Source: an uncultured Oscillospiraceae bacterium (GTDB taxonomy: Bacteria > Bacillota > Clostridia > Oscillospirales > Oscillospiraceae). From it: 11,812 bases of DNA. The stretch spans positions 1 through 11,812 of the forward strand of contig CAKUJA010000066.1 of the NCBI GenBank assembly GCA_934661135.1, read 5' to 3'. Within the stretch, counting starts at the first letter, position 1, and each line of letters starts with the position of its first letter. Positions 1 through 7,084 of the stretch are shown here, in pieces. Both the position numbers and the translations under genes were made by a program. The notes beneath the pieces were generated by a model. That model was not told the origin of the DNA. It made no database searches and saw only the letters and a list, made by a program, of their open reading frames with translations.

Positions 1-122
1 GCGCATCTTTTTCGCTCGTGTTTGCTGAAGACGTGATTCAAATTGTGAAAATCATCAAAACAAATCTTTTATTTTTGTGCAAAATATTCAAAACGAGAGA
101 CGGCATCCGGTGCGGGGGATGC

Positions 123-158
123 AAAATGCCCTCCGCGCCAGCTGCGCGAAGGGCATTT
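123..158 (-). terminator. Probable intrinsic terminator of the SLH pseudo-nucleotidase gene
   Basis: Bases 124-138 pair with 144-158 to form a 15-bp stem with one C/A mismatch and a five-base loop. It begins 16 bases past the stop codon at 174. Read on the minus strand, the stem is followed by only about four U (complement of 123-126), so the U tract is short. The hairpin is clear; its efficiency as a terminator is inferred. Confidence 0.7.
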
Positions 159-173
159 GGAATGGGATCCGCT

Positions 174-2207
174 TTATTTTGCCATCAGGCGATACAGAAT
201 GGTGACGACCTGTGCGCGGGTCGCGGTAGCGGTCGGATTCAGATTGCTGCCGCTGCCCTTGACAAGCCCCTCGGAAACGGCCCAGAGCATTGCGTCAGAC
301 GCCCAGGATGCGACTGCAGACGCGTCGGAGAACTTGGCAAGATCGCCGGACACAGCCGGTTTTCCGGCGTTGCGGTAAAGCATGGTGACAAGCTCCTGAC
401 GCGTGATGCTGCCGTTCGGATTCGTACCGTCGGAAACGCCCTCGTTCTTTGCCCACTCCAGCGCTTTCTGGTACCACGGGCTGCCACCGTCAACATCTGC
501 GCCGGCTGCGCGGCCAAGCACTGCCCACAGTGCGGCGCGGGTCATGTTAGCGTCCGGACCGAAGGTTTCCTTGCCGGTGCCGTTGACGATGCTGTTCTCT
601 CTTGCCCATTTCACGGCATCGGCGTAATAGGCCGCCGCCTTGACATCGTGGAACACTTCGTCCGTCTTTTCCAGTGAAATGCGTCCCTGTGCGCTGGCGT
701 AGCTGCTGCCGATCACACCGTTCAGCTGCTTCTGAATGTACTGCGCGACAGCATCACGTACCTTTACGCCGTTTCCGTTGTTGGCGTAGGCTGCGCCGGC
801 TTCCTTGGCTTCCTTCAGCGTGTAGTAGGTGTCATTACCATTGATCAGGAAATTGTCGCAGACGACGGCGTAGGTCGCCTTCTCGTCAAATGCCTTGCCG
901 TTCACGGAGGTGATGGAGACGCGGCTGACAGAGTCTGCACGGAAGAACTTGCCGTAGGCCTCGCCCGCGTCATATTCCTTGCCGGTGTCAAGCGAGTAGG
1001 TCAGACCGGAGACCTGCGCGAAGCCCGGGCAGTTTTCCTGCTGCGAGGCAGCCTCCAGCGTTTCCAGAAGCTGCGCACCGGTCAGCTCGATCACGCCGAT
1101 GCCCATCGGGGAGAACGGCAGCGCCTTGAGAAGATCTGTCTCGGTGATCTCACCGGAATACAGGAAGTTGTCGCAGTTGCCGCCGTTCTGGATGGCGACC
1201 AGCGGGAGCTTCTTGTTGTATCCATCGATGTAGTTCTGTGCATACCAGCGCAGTGCGTCCGTCGTCAGATCGCCGAGATTCGTCTCGCCGTTCCAGTTCG
1301 CGGAATCCGCGCCGGTCAGGATAACATCGGAGCGGCCGACCGTTTTACCGGCAGCTGCCTTCAGCGCGGCGGCACTCTTGGCGATCTCCGCGTCGCTGCC
1401 GCTCAGATCCGGCGTGAGCGAAGTCACGGTCTTGCTGGAATTGTCAATAACATACGCGCCGACCGTTTCCGCATTGCCCGCATCAATGACAAGATCGCCG
1501 TATTCGCTGCCGCTGACACCGGCGTTGGACAGGCAGATCGTCACGTCCGCGTTCAGCCTTACGGGCTTCGGCTCGGAAACGCTCAGGCAGCCGTCCTGCA
1601 CATTCGCTGCTGCGGAAGTAGCGGTCAGGCCATAAAAGCCGACCTTCAGACCGCTCTTTGTAGTAAGGACCGTACTGGCTTCAAAGGAATAGTATTCTGT
1701 TTCTGACGCGGCGTTGGCAGAAAGAACCGTGAATGTCGCAGCCGCTTTCTCCGCGCGGTCCGCCGTGACCTCGCCCTTCATGTCCTTGTTGTAGGTCAGA
1801 GCCTCTGCGCCATTCTGCAGTTCAGCCTGTGTGTAGTATTTCGTGATGTTCTTGTGGTAACCGTAGCCGGTCGTGGCGTCAGCGTAACCAAATTCCGCAA
1901 GGCCCATCGCCGCAACGTCATAGCCAGCCGCGTCCATCAGGTCATAAATGCCCAGACCGCGGTCGCTGTTCGCCGCGGCTGTGCCCTGCAGGAAGTTGCC
2001 TGCGTCGGCAAGGATCACATCCGCGCCCGCGTTTTCATAGGCCGTCTTTGCAGCGGCGACCTTCGCATATACGTCCACATCACCGCGGACGTTGGCGGTA
2101 TAAAGGATCACGGTCTTGCCGGTGTAGTTCTCCGCCGCGAAAGCGGTGACAGAGCACAGGCTGAGGACCATGACCAATACCAGAAGAAGACTCAGCGCTT
2201 TTTTCAT
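174..2207 (-). CDS. Secreted SLH-domain protein with 5'-nucleotidase fold and degenerate metal site
   Basis: A 677-residue exported protein. Residues 1-24 are a signal peptide (KK, then a long Leu/Val stretch, cleavage near AFA/AEN). Residues 31-260 follow the metallophosphatase half of the UshA/5'-nucleotidase family, but every metal-ligand motif is altered. The usual TNDxHG reads TANVRG (37-42), DAGDxxQG reads DAGNFLQG (68-75), GNHEFD reads GLAEFG (102-107), the LSHxG type reads LSNAG (226-230), and GGHSHT reads DAGNAET (242-248). Residues about 291-495 match the 5'-nucleotidase C-terminal domain: ETNLGDLTTDA (308-318), QNGG (340-343), LPFSP and LTGAQLLETLE (375-385), NGNDTYY (456-462). Three SLH domains follow (about 519-569, 576-615, 626-677) with MTRAAL, ITRQEL and ATRAQV cores, implying attachment to secondary cell-wall polymer. 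Start: ATG with GAGGAA about nine bases upstream. It has its own promoter at 2268-2311. Catalytic inactivity is inferred; a binding role is possible. Confidence 0.9.
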   Translation of the reverse strand: MKKALSLLLVLVMVLSLCSVTAFAAENYTGKTVILYTANVRGDVDVYAKVAAAKTAYENAGADVILADAGNFLQGTAAANSDRGLGIYDLMDAAGYDVAAMGLAEFGYADATTGYGYHKNITKYYTQAELQNGAEALTYNKDMKGEVTADRAEKAAATFTVLSANAASETEYYSFEASTVLTTKSGLKVGFYGLTATSAAANVQDGCLSVSEPKPVRLNADVTICLSNAGVSGSEYGDLVIDAGNAETVGAYVIDNSSKTVTSLTPDLSGSDAEIAKSAAALKAAAGKTVGRSDVILTGADSANWNGETNLGDLTTDALRWYAQNYIDGYNKKLPLVAIQNGGNCDNFLYSGEITETDLLKALPFSPMGIGVIELTGAQLLETLEAASQQENCPGFAQVSGLTYSLDTGKEYDAGEAYGKFFRADSVSRVSITSVNGKAFDEKATYAVVCDNFLINGNDTYYTLKEAKEAGAAYANNGNGVKVRDAVAQYIQKQLNGVIGSSYASAQGRISLEKTDEVFHDVKAAAYYADAVKWARENSIVNGTGKETFGPDANMTRAALWAVLGRAAGADVDGGSPWYQKALEWAKNEGVSDGTNPNGSITRQELVTMLYRNAGKPAVSGDLAKFSDASAVASWASDAMLWAVSEGLVKGSGSNLNPTATATRAQVVTILYRLMAK

Positions 2208-2267
2208 GGTGTTTGGTTCCTCTCTTTCGAATAGCTTATAATCTGCGCAGACTTCTGCGTTTTTACC

Positions 2268-2311
2268 AATATAGCAAACCGCCCTGCCTGCCGCAAGCTC
2301 CCCCGGGGGTT
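2268..2311 (-). promoter_or_regulatory. Promoter with GC palindrome at about -42, for the SLH gene
   Basis: Minus strand: palindrome at 2295-2311 (ending GGGGGAGCTT on the coding side), exactly 21 bases, then TATATT (2268-2273) preceded by TGC. With a 17-base spacer the -35 hexamer would be TTGCGG, a poor match. The predicted transcript starts near 2261 and leaves a leader of about 53 bases before the ATG at 2207. The same arrangement recurs at 6995-7038, 7022-7065, 9041-9084, 9136-9179 and 9261-9304. The geometry is seen directly; promoter activity is inferred. Confidence 0.65.
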
Positions 2312-2331
2312 CTGAATCTGTATTTTTTGCG

Positions 2332-2367
2332 AAAAAACTTCCGGCGTTGCCGAAGCACAGCCGGAAG
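2332..2367 (-). terminator. Intrinsic terminator of the MoxR/DUF58 operon
   Basis: Bases 2338-2345 and 2360-2367 form a perfect 8-bp outer stem. Inside it a smaller stem carries a C(UUCG)G tetraloop when read on the minus strand. It is followed directly by six U (complement of 2332-2337). It begins 17 bases after the lipoprotein stop codon at 2385, so it closes the four-gene operon and isolates it from the downstream SLH gene. Confidence 0.92.
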
Positions 2368-2384
2368 AATGCTCTAAAATGCTC

Positions 2385-3611
2385 TTATGAAAAGCTGATG
2401 GGAATGGAACTGACGTTCAGCTCCTGCGCAGCCTTTGCAAGATCGACGTCTGTGTACCAGTCGCCATAAAGCTGCTTGGCAAGCGCCAGCTTTGCGTAGA
2501 GTACGGTCGCCTCGTCGCCCCAGAGCGCCGAGGGAGAAACCAAAATGATCTGCTGCTCCGGAAAACGCGCCTGCACCGAGGCGCGAACGGATACCGCCTG
2601 CGACAAATCGGCGCATTTGAGGACGACCTGCGGCTTTTTCGCCTGCACCCAATCGTCTGTAACGTTGATATCGTCCCGGCTTTCCGCGATATTGAACGAG
2701 CCTGTCGCTGTGATCAGATCGCAGTATTGCTGGGTCACGCCGTCAGTTTCCGTTTCAAAGTAGATGGAGGTCTGCTGGCAGAGATAGATCTGCTGCGTCT
2801 TGTTTTGCAGCGTAAAGGTCCAGAACGCCAGCGGATCGTATGTCCAGTGCGCATAGACAGTCCGATCGTCCGTGCCGGAAAATACGGTTTCCGGCAGGAG
2901 CTGTTCGCCGCCCTCTATCTGCGTCCACCAGCCGTCAAAGTCATATCCCTCTCGCAGCGGTACGGGAAGCGAGCCAAAGCAGTCGCCGTCACTGATTTCC
3001 AGCGTGGCCTCTTTGGATTTGATCCGACCGCCGTTCGGGTCGAAGGTCAGCGTCGCGGCGTCTCTGCGCTGCCAGTGCGCATAGAGCGTATGCGCCTGCA
3101 CATCGGAAACGATTGTTTCCGGAAAGATCTGTTCTCCGCCATCCATCTGCGTCCACCAGCCGTCAAACGCATATCCGCGCCGGACGGCCTCCGGCTGCGC
3201 GCCGTAGGGCTGACCGGGTGTGACGCTCGCGGACACAGCCGCGCTGTCACCGCCGTTCGGGTCATAGGTCACGGTAACGCCCGCCGCCAACTGCTCGGTG
3301 TAGACTGCCGTGCCGGTCTGCGCCACGGATACGGAGGTGTCCGGCTGCTCCGTCTGCGCGGTCTCATCCGGCTGCGGCGGCTCGTCAGGCGGCGTCTCCT
3401 CCGCAGGAGGTTCTTCCTCAGGCTCCTGCTCCGGCGGCTCAGGCTTCTCCTGCGTGGGCGGCTGCGGTTCTTCCTCCTGCGGCGGCTGCGCTTCCTGCTG
3501 CTCCTGCAGGATCGTGTCGGCCTGCGCCGGGTCTGCGATCAGGCGCACCCGGCAGGCACACAGCGTACCAAGGATCGTCAGACATAGAAAGATCAAAAAT
3601 ATTCGCTTCAT
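2385..3611 (-). CDS. Putative lipoprotein with Pro/Glu-rich spacer and two InlB-type repeats
   Basis: A 408-residue protein, last gene of the MoxR operon. The ATG at 3611 is preferred because GCGAGGAA lies about seven bases upstream and it gives a clean lipoprotein signal: MKRIFLIFLCLTILGTLCAC, lipobox most likely LCAC with Cys20. Residues 39-91 are a Pro/Glu/Gln-rich low-complexity spacer, suited to crossing the cell wall. Two repeats of the InlB_B/Listeria-Bacteroides type follow (about 112-180 and 187-256), each with YDPNGG or FDPNGG, GY.FDGWWTQ..GGEQ..PET and a closing VYAHW or LYAHW. Residues 257-408 are a distinct globular domain. Its pattern (KKPQVVLK, ILVSPSALWGDEATVLYAKLALAKQLYGD) faintly resembles the C-terminal lobe of class III (siderophore/B12-type) substrate-binding proteins, but this is tentative. 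The upstream gene ends 17 bases before its start, so it is co-transcribed. Function unknown; surface or wall-associated by inference. Confidence 0.85.
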   Translation of the reverse strand: MKRIFLIFLCLTILGTLCACRVRLIADPAQADTILQEQQEAQPPQEEEPQPPTQEKPEPPEQEPEEEPPAEETPPDEPPQPDETAQTEQPDTSVSVAQTGTAVYTEQLAAGVTVTYDPNGGDSAAVSASVTPGQPYGAQPEAVRRGYAFDGWWTQMDGGEQIFPETIVSDVQAHTLYAHWQRRDAATLTFDPNGGRIKSKEATLEISDGDCFGSLPVPLREGYDFDGWWTQIEGGEQLLPETVFSGTDDRTVYAHWTYDPLAFWTFTLQNKTQQIYLCQQTSIYFETETDGVTQQYCDLITATGSFNIAESRDDINVTDDWVQAKKPQVVLKCADLSQAVSVRASVQARFPEQQIILVSPSALWGDEATVLYAKLALAKQLYGDWYTDVDLAKAAQELNVSSIPISFS

Positions 3612-3628
3612 CAAAATTCCTCGCTCTG

Positions 3629-4897
3629 TCACAGTGCAAGCCAGTATGTTGTCCAAAGCTGCTGCTTTTTGGAGAGCTTCTGCCAGACGAGCGGCGCGGC
3701 AGTCTGCAAAAACGCGCGCATCTGCGCACGCTGCTGCTCAGTCATCTCGTGCGTGCTGTAAGCGGCCTCCTGCCATAACGGCAGAACCTGTAAATACTGT
3801 GCGGCGATCTCCGGCCCCAAAATCGTTTCGATTTTCTCTGAATAGCTTGCGAACGGCACATTTCCCGGCTCCAGACCGGCAAGCCGCAGCCAGCGCAGCA
3901 CATAGCGGAAGCTGGCGCAGATACACACGCGCGCATCCGCATCCGAAAGTCCGGCCCGGTTTCGCTCTCGCTTCTTTTTCAGCCGGTCCAGATAAACGGA
4001 CGGCACGAACAGGAGCAACAGCAACAGAATGATCACCAGCGCCGCGCGAATGGGACGGGAAAGCGGCTCTCGGTCGCCATCCAGCGTGCTTTGCATGGGC
4101 TCCTGCCGGAACGTCGGCGGTTCGCTCTGCGGCGTTTGTTCCACAGGCATATCCTGCCGCGCCGGGAGCTCGCCGTAGGCTGCCGTCTGCACGGCAAGCT
4201 GATCGCGCGCACGCTCCTCCCATGCCGAAAGCTGCGCGTTCTCCGTTTCCGGCAGAAGCAAGCAGCCAGCTGCCAGAAAGACAAATGCTGCGGCGATCGG
4301 AAGAAGCCGCCGCAGTCGCAGTCCGCCATCCTGCGGCAAAAGCGTCAGCAACAGGCTGCCCGCAAGCGCGATCAGCCAGCCGCGCTCCGGCAAAACGCCG
4401 AGATACGCCATCACGCCGCAAAGCGCGGCCAGCACAAGCGTCCGGCTGAACCGGCCGGGCAGCGTCAGAAGCTGTGCAAGCAGCAATCCGAGCAAAATTG
4501 CCGCCGCCTGTAAGCATCCGGTCTGTTCCGCCTGCGGCGCGTGAACGGGCAGCTTTTCATAGAGGTAAGCCTGCTGCAATTCACTTGCGGTAAATAGCCG
4601 GTTCACGAAAAGACAAACGCCGTCGCGCGAGGGCTCCCACAAAAACCACACCGCAGCGCCAAGCAGCAGAAAGAGAGAAAGCCGGACGATACTTTGAATC
4701 TTTGCTTGCTTCGGCAGAAAACAGAGTGCCAACAGCAGCACCGTGCCAGCCCCCCACGCGCCGAACAGCGTCCGGCCAAGCCCCGCCATGCTGCAGAGCG
4801 CGCCCGCGCTTATGAGATAGACGGCGGTACAGCCGATCGCGCGGAATATGCGGTTTTCCTGTTTTGCCTGCGGCGGTCTGGTGTCAACGATCTGCAT
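3629..4897 (-). CDS. TgpA-like multi-pass membrane protein lacking the transglutaminase core
   Basis: A 422-residue membrane protein. About seven hydrophobic segments lie in the first half (roughly 20-40, 47-62, 68-88, 128-147, 153-168, 172-188, 199-215). Then comes a loop of about 67 residues (216-282, Gln/Glu/Pro-rich), a strong last membrane helix (283-302, nearly all Leu/Ile/Val), a basic stop-transfer (RLKKKRERNR) and a C-terminal region of about 110 residues resembling the DUF4129-type tail. This is the topology of TgpA-type proteins, which normally follow MoxR and DUF58 genes, but TgpA carries an extracellular transglutaminase-like domain between the last two membrane parts. Here the loop is too short for it and shows no Cys-His-Asp triad. 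Start: ATG with GAGG about nine bases upstream; the gap to the DUF58 stop is nine bases. The TgpA assignment rests on topology and position; the role is probably cell envelope. Confidence 0.8.
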   Translation of the reverse strand: MQIVDTRPPQAKQENRIFRAIGCTAVYLISAGALCSMAGLGRTLFGAWGAGTVLLLALCFLPKQAKIQSIVRLSLFLLLGAAVWFLWEPSRDGVCLFVNRLFTASELQQAYLYEKLPVHAPQAEQTGCLQAAAILLGLLLAQLLTLPGRFSRTLVLAALCGVMAYLGVLPERGWLIALAGSLLLTLLPQDGGLRLRRLLPIAAAFVFLAAGCLLLPETENAQLSAWEERARDQLAVQTAAYGELPARQDMPVEQTPQSEPPTFRQEPMQSTLDGDREPLSRPIRAALVIILLLLLLFVPSVYLDRLKKKRERNRAGLSDADARVCICASFRYVLRWLRLAGLEPGNVPFASYSEKIETILGPEIAAQYLQVLPLWQEAAYSTHEMTEQQRAQMRAFLQTAAPLVWQKLSKKQQLWTTYWLAL

Positions 4898-4906
4898 GGA
4901 TCATCC

Positions 4907-6022
4907 TCACAATTCAAAATGGAGCGTTCCGGCGCACAGCGCATCCGCGCGGAATGCGTGAATACGGACGCGACCTGTTTCAGCGATCTCCGGCAAAGCT
5001 CCGGCATCCGGGAAAAGAATGCTCACACAGCCGGTCTGCGAGAGTTCCTCCGCCACAGGGATGTCGTTTGCTGCGATCAGCGCGATGTGCGCGTAGGAAA
5101 GTGTCAGGTGCTCCTGCAGGAACGCTGCGGTACGTTCGATCTCCGGCGCACTGCGCAGCAGCGTATGCACGGTCTGCTCCAGCTCTTCCAGATCTGAAAT
5201 TTCGTGCAGCGTCCCATCATAGAGCAGCGTATGCGGAAGCTCCTGCCGCAAAAGCTCCGACGAGACGGAGACCAGCGTATCCAGCATGGCGTCCAGCTGC
5301 TCCGGCGAAAGCGATTTATCGGACAAAAAGACAAGCAGGAGCTGGTTTTCCGCCGGCAGGCCAAACTCCCGCACCATCAGCGTTCCCGTCTTTTCGGACA
5401 GCTTCCAGTGGATCTGCCGGATCGGGTCGCCCGGCACATACTCGCGGATGCGAAACGTCTCGCCGGGGTCATTGCCCGCCTTCTGTGCGGAATAGACCGC
5501 ACTGTCCAGCAGGACCTCTGCTGCCTGATCCAGACAGGCGGACACCGGGAAAGTCTGCGGCGGGAACAGGATCCCGGCCTGCGCGGTGCATATCCGCTTC
5601 CGGGAAAACAGTCCGAAGCAGTCAAGCTCCCGGACGTGCGTGCAGAAAAGACGCACACTTCCGCTGTGCGTTCCGGCAAGCTGCCACGAAAGCGACACCG
5701 GCTGTTTCCGGGTGGAAATTTTCATGGTCTTGGCGGAACGTTCGCCGGTGAAGGCGTTTTCGGCTTCGACTGTGAGTGAAAGCTGCGCGGGAAGGCCGGA
5801 TGAAGAAACCGTGATCGTGCAGGACAGCGGCTCGCTGCGCACCGCGGCTTCCGGCGCAGAAAGCGTAAGCACGATCTGCCGCGGCAGCAGCAGCGGTATG
5901 GCAGACAGCAGCGGCAGCGCGGCGGTAAGCAGCACGCAGAGCGTTCCCGCGCTGTTCGCAAACAGGTACAGTCCAAGCGCGCCAGCCAGCAGAATGCCCC
6001 AGAGAATTCTACGGCCTGTCAT
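4907..6022 (-). CDS. DUF58 domain-containing membrane protein
   Basis: About 371 residues. Two N-terminal hydrophobic helices (roughly residues 6-23 and 27-46) are followed by a beta-rich region. The DUF58 signature FRIREYVPGDPIRQIHWKLS starts near residue 190 and continues into KTGTLMVREF. The C-terminal region has the von Willebrand A-like fold expected of the family (LLLVFLSD..., then a helical segment and ALIAAND). DUF58 proteins are regularly encoded directly after MoxR ATPases and are thought to work with them in envelope or complex-assembly functions; the precise substrate is unknown. The ATG at 6022 is chosen, three bases after the MoxR stop. An in-frame TTG at 6028 overlaps that stop as TTGA and would add two residues. 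Neither has a clear Shine-Dalgarno, so translational coupling to moxR is likely. Confidence 0.92.
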   Translation of the reverse strand: MTGRRILWGILLAGALGLYLFANSAGTLCVLLTAALPLLSAIPLLLPRQIVLTLSAPEAAVRSEPLSCTITVSSSGLPAQLSLTVEAENAFTGERSAKTMKISTRKQPVSLSWQLAGTHSGSVRLFCTHVRELDCFGLFSRKRICTAQAGILFPPQTFPVSACLDQAAEVLLDSAVYSAQKAGNDPGETFRIREYVPGDPIRQIHWKLSEKTGTLMVREFGLPAENQLLLVFLSDKSLSPEQLDAMLDTLVSVSSELLRQELPHTLLYDGTLHEISDLEELEQTVHTLLRSAPEIERTAAFLQEHLTLSYAHIALIAANDIPVAEELSQTGCVSILFPDAGALPEIAETGRVRIHAFRADALCAGTLHFEL

Positions 6023-6024
6023 GC

Positions 6025-6963
6025 TCAAAATGCCGCGTCCGGCAGCGCGACTTCCCGCAGAAGCGCCTGCATGACGTCCTGCGCGGTGCTCTGCTGTGTT
6101 TTTGCCTGCTGGGAAAGCAGCACTCTGTGCGCGCAGACATCCGCAAAGATCTCCTGCACATCCTCCGGCAGCGTGTAGTCACGTCCGTGCAGAAATGCGC
6201 AGGCCTTTGCCATTCTGGACACCGCCAGCGCACCGCGCGGACTGATGCCAAGCCGGAGCAGCGGATGCTCGCGCGAGGCCATTGCCAGCCGCGTGATATA
6301 GTCGATGATCTTATCGTCCATCGCCACCCGGCGAACCTCCTGCTGCATGGAAAGAAGTGCCGCTGCGTCCGCAGCCTGCTGTACCTGCTCCATGGGATTT
6401 TCCAGCTGCCGGTCGCGGATGAGCGCCATCTGGCTTTCATAATCCGGGTAACCGATCGTGAGCTGTACCAGAAAACGATCCAGCTGCGCGTTTGGGAGCG
6501 GCTGCGTGCCAGCCGTGCCGACCTGATTCTGCGTGGCAATGACGCAGAACGGATCGGGCAGCGGATAGCAGATCCCGTCCACAGTGACCTGCTTTTCCTC
6601 CATTGCCTCCAGAAGCGCAGACTGCGTCTTGCTGGAGGTACGGTTGATCTCATCGCCCAGCAGCAGGTTGGTATCCGATACGATGCCCGGCACATAGCGG
6701 AACGCATTCTGCTGCTTGTCGTACATGGAAAAGCCGACGATATCCGACGGCAGAACGTCCGGAGTAAACTGGATCCGGCGGTAGCGCAGCCCAAGCGCTT
6801 TGCTGAACGCGACAGCAAGCGTCGTTTTTCCCACGCCCGGCACATCATCCAGCAGGATATGCCCGCCGCAGAGCATCGCCATCAGCACCTTTTCTACAAC
6901 AGCCTGCTTGCCGGTCAATGCCTTTTGCACTTCCCGGCAGATCGCATCCAGTTTCTGATTCAT
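6025..6963 (-). CDS. MoxR-family AAA+ ATPase
   Basis: A 312-residue cytoplasmic AAA+ ATPase. Walker A is DVPGVGKTT (40-48), Walker B is LLLGDEINR (100-108), followed by the family hallmark KTQSALLEAMEEKQV (112-126). Sensor 1 is VIATQN (141-146), then PLPNAQLDRF (155-164), the arginine-finger region. ISPRGALAV near 243-251 is the sensor 2 region. Length and all motifs are normal for MoxR. The usual Pro after TQN is Gln, a mild variation. These ATPases act as chaperone-like remodelers, usually with the adjacent DUF58 protein. First gene of the operon: AAAGGA lies about a dozen bases before the ATG, and the divergent palindromic promoter (6995-7038) gives a leader of about 25 bases. Confidence 0.97.
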   Translation of the reverse strand: MNQKLDAICREVQKALTGKQAVVEKVLMAMLCGGHILLDDVPGVGKTTLAVAFSKALGLRYRRIQFTPDVLPSDIVGFSMYDKQQNAFRYVPGIVSDTNLLLGDEINRTSSKTQSALLEAMEEKQVTVDGICYPLPDPFCVIATQNQVGTAGTQPLPNAQLDRFLVQLTIGYPDYESQMALIRDRQLENPMEQVQQAADAAALLSMQQEVRRVAMDDKIIDYITRLAMASREHPLLRLGISPRGALAVSRMAKACAFLHGRDYTLPEDVQEIFADVCAHRVLLSQQAKTQQSTAQDVMQALLREVALPDAAF

Positions 6964-6994
6964 TGCAGTTACATCCTTTTCGGTCGTTTTTTAT

Positions 6995-7038
6995 ATTTTA
7001 ACAAAAGAATTCTGCCTGAACAACCCCGGGGGGAGGTT
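6995..7038 (-). promoter_or_regulatory. Minus-strand promoter of the MoxR operon, sharing a palindrome with a divergent promoter
   Basis: Minus strand: palindrome at 7022-7038, edge GGGGTT, exactly 21 bases (7001-7021), then TAAAAT (6995-7000), a near-consensus -10. The -35 hexamer at a 17-base spacer would be TTGTTC. The start point is predicted near 6988, placing the palindrome centre (7030) at about -42. Confidence 0.7.
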
Positions 7039-7065
7039 GTTCGGCCAGAGAATTTCCATTACAAT
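7022..7065 (+). promoter_or_regulatory. Plus-strand promoter of the ECF-S/methyltransferase pair
   Basis: The same palindrome, AACCCCGGGGGGAGGTT at 7022-7038, is followed on the plus strand by exactly 21 bases and then TACAAT (7060-7065). The -35 would be TTGTTC. The predicted start near 7072 leaves a leader of only about 13 bases before the ATG at 7085, which excludes a riboswitch in between. With the minus-strand promoter this makes one palindrome serve two divergent promoters with identical spacing. Confidence 0.7.
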
Positions 7066-7084
7066 AGAAAACCGGGGTGATGAA

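Noticed and set aside
18..677. Long plus-strand open frame over the SLH domains
   Set aside because: Antisense to a well-supported coding region; no ribosome binding site and no recognisable protein. GC-rich coding DNA produces such frames.
2727..3587. 286-codon plus-strand frame rich in Arg and Leu
   Set aside because: Mirror of the lipoprotein gene; the RL-rich run is the reverse reading of the Pro/Glu-rich spacer.
7066..7084. Riboswitch before the ECF-S gene
   Set aside because: The predicted leader is only about 13 bases, too short for any aptamer.
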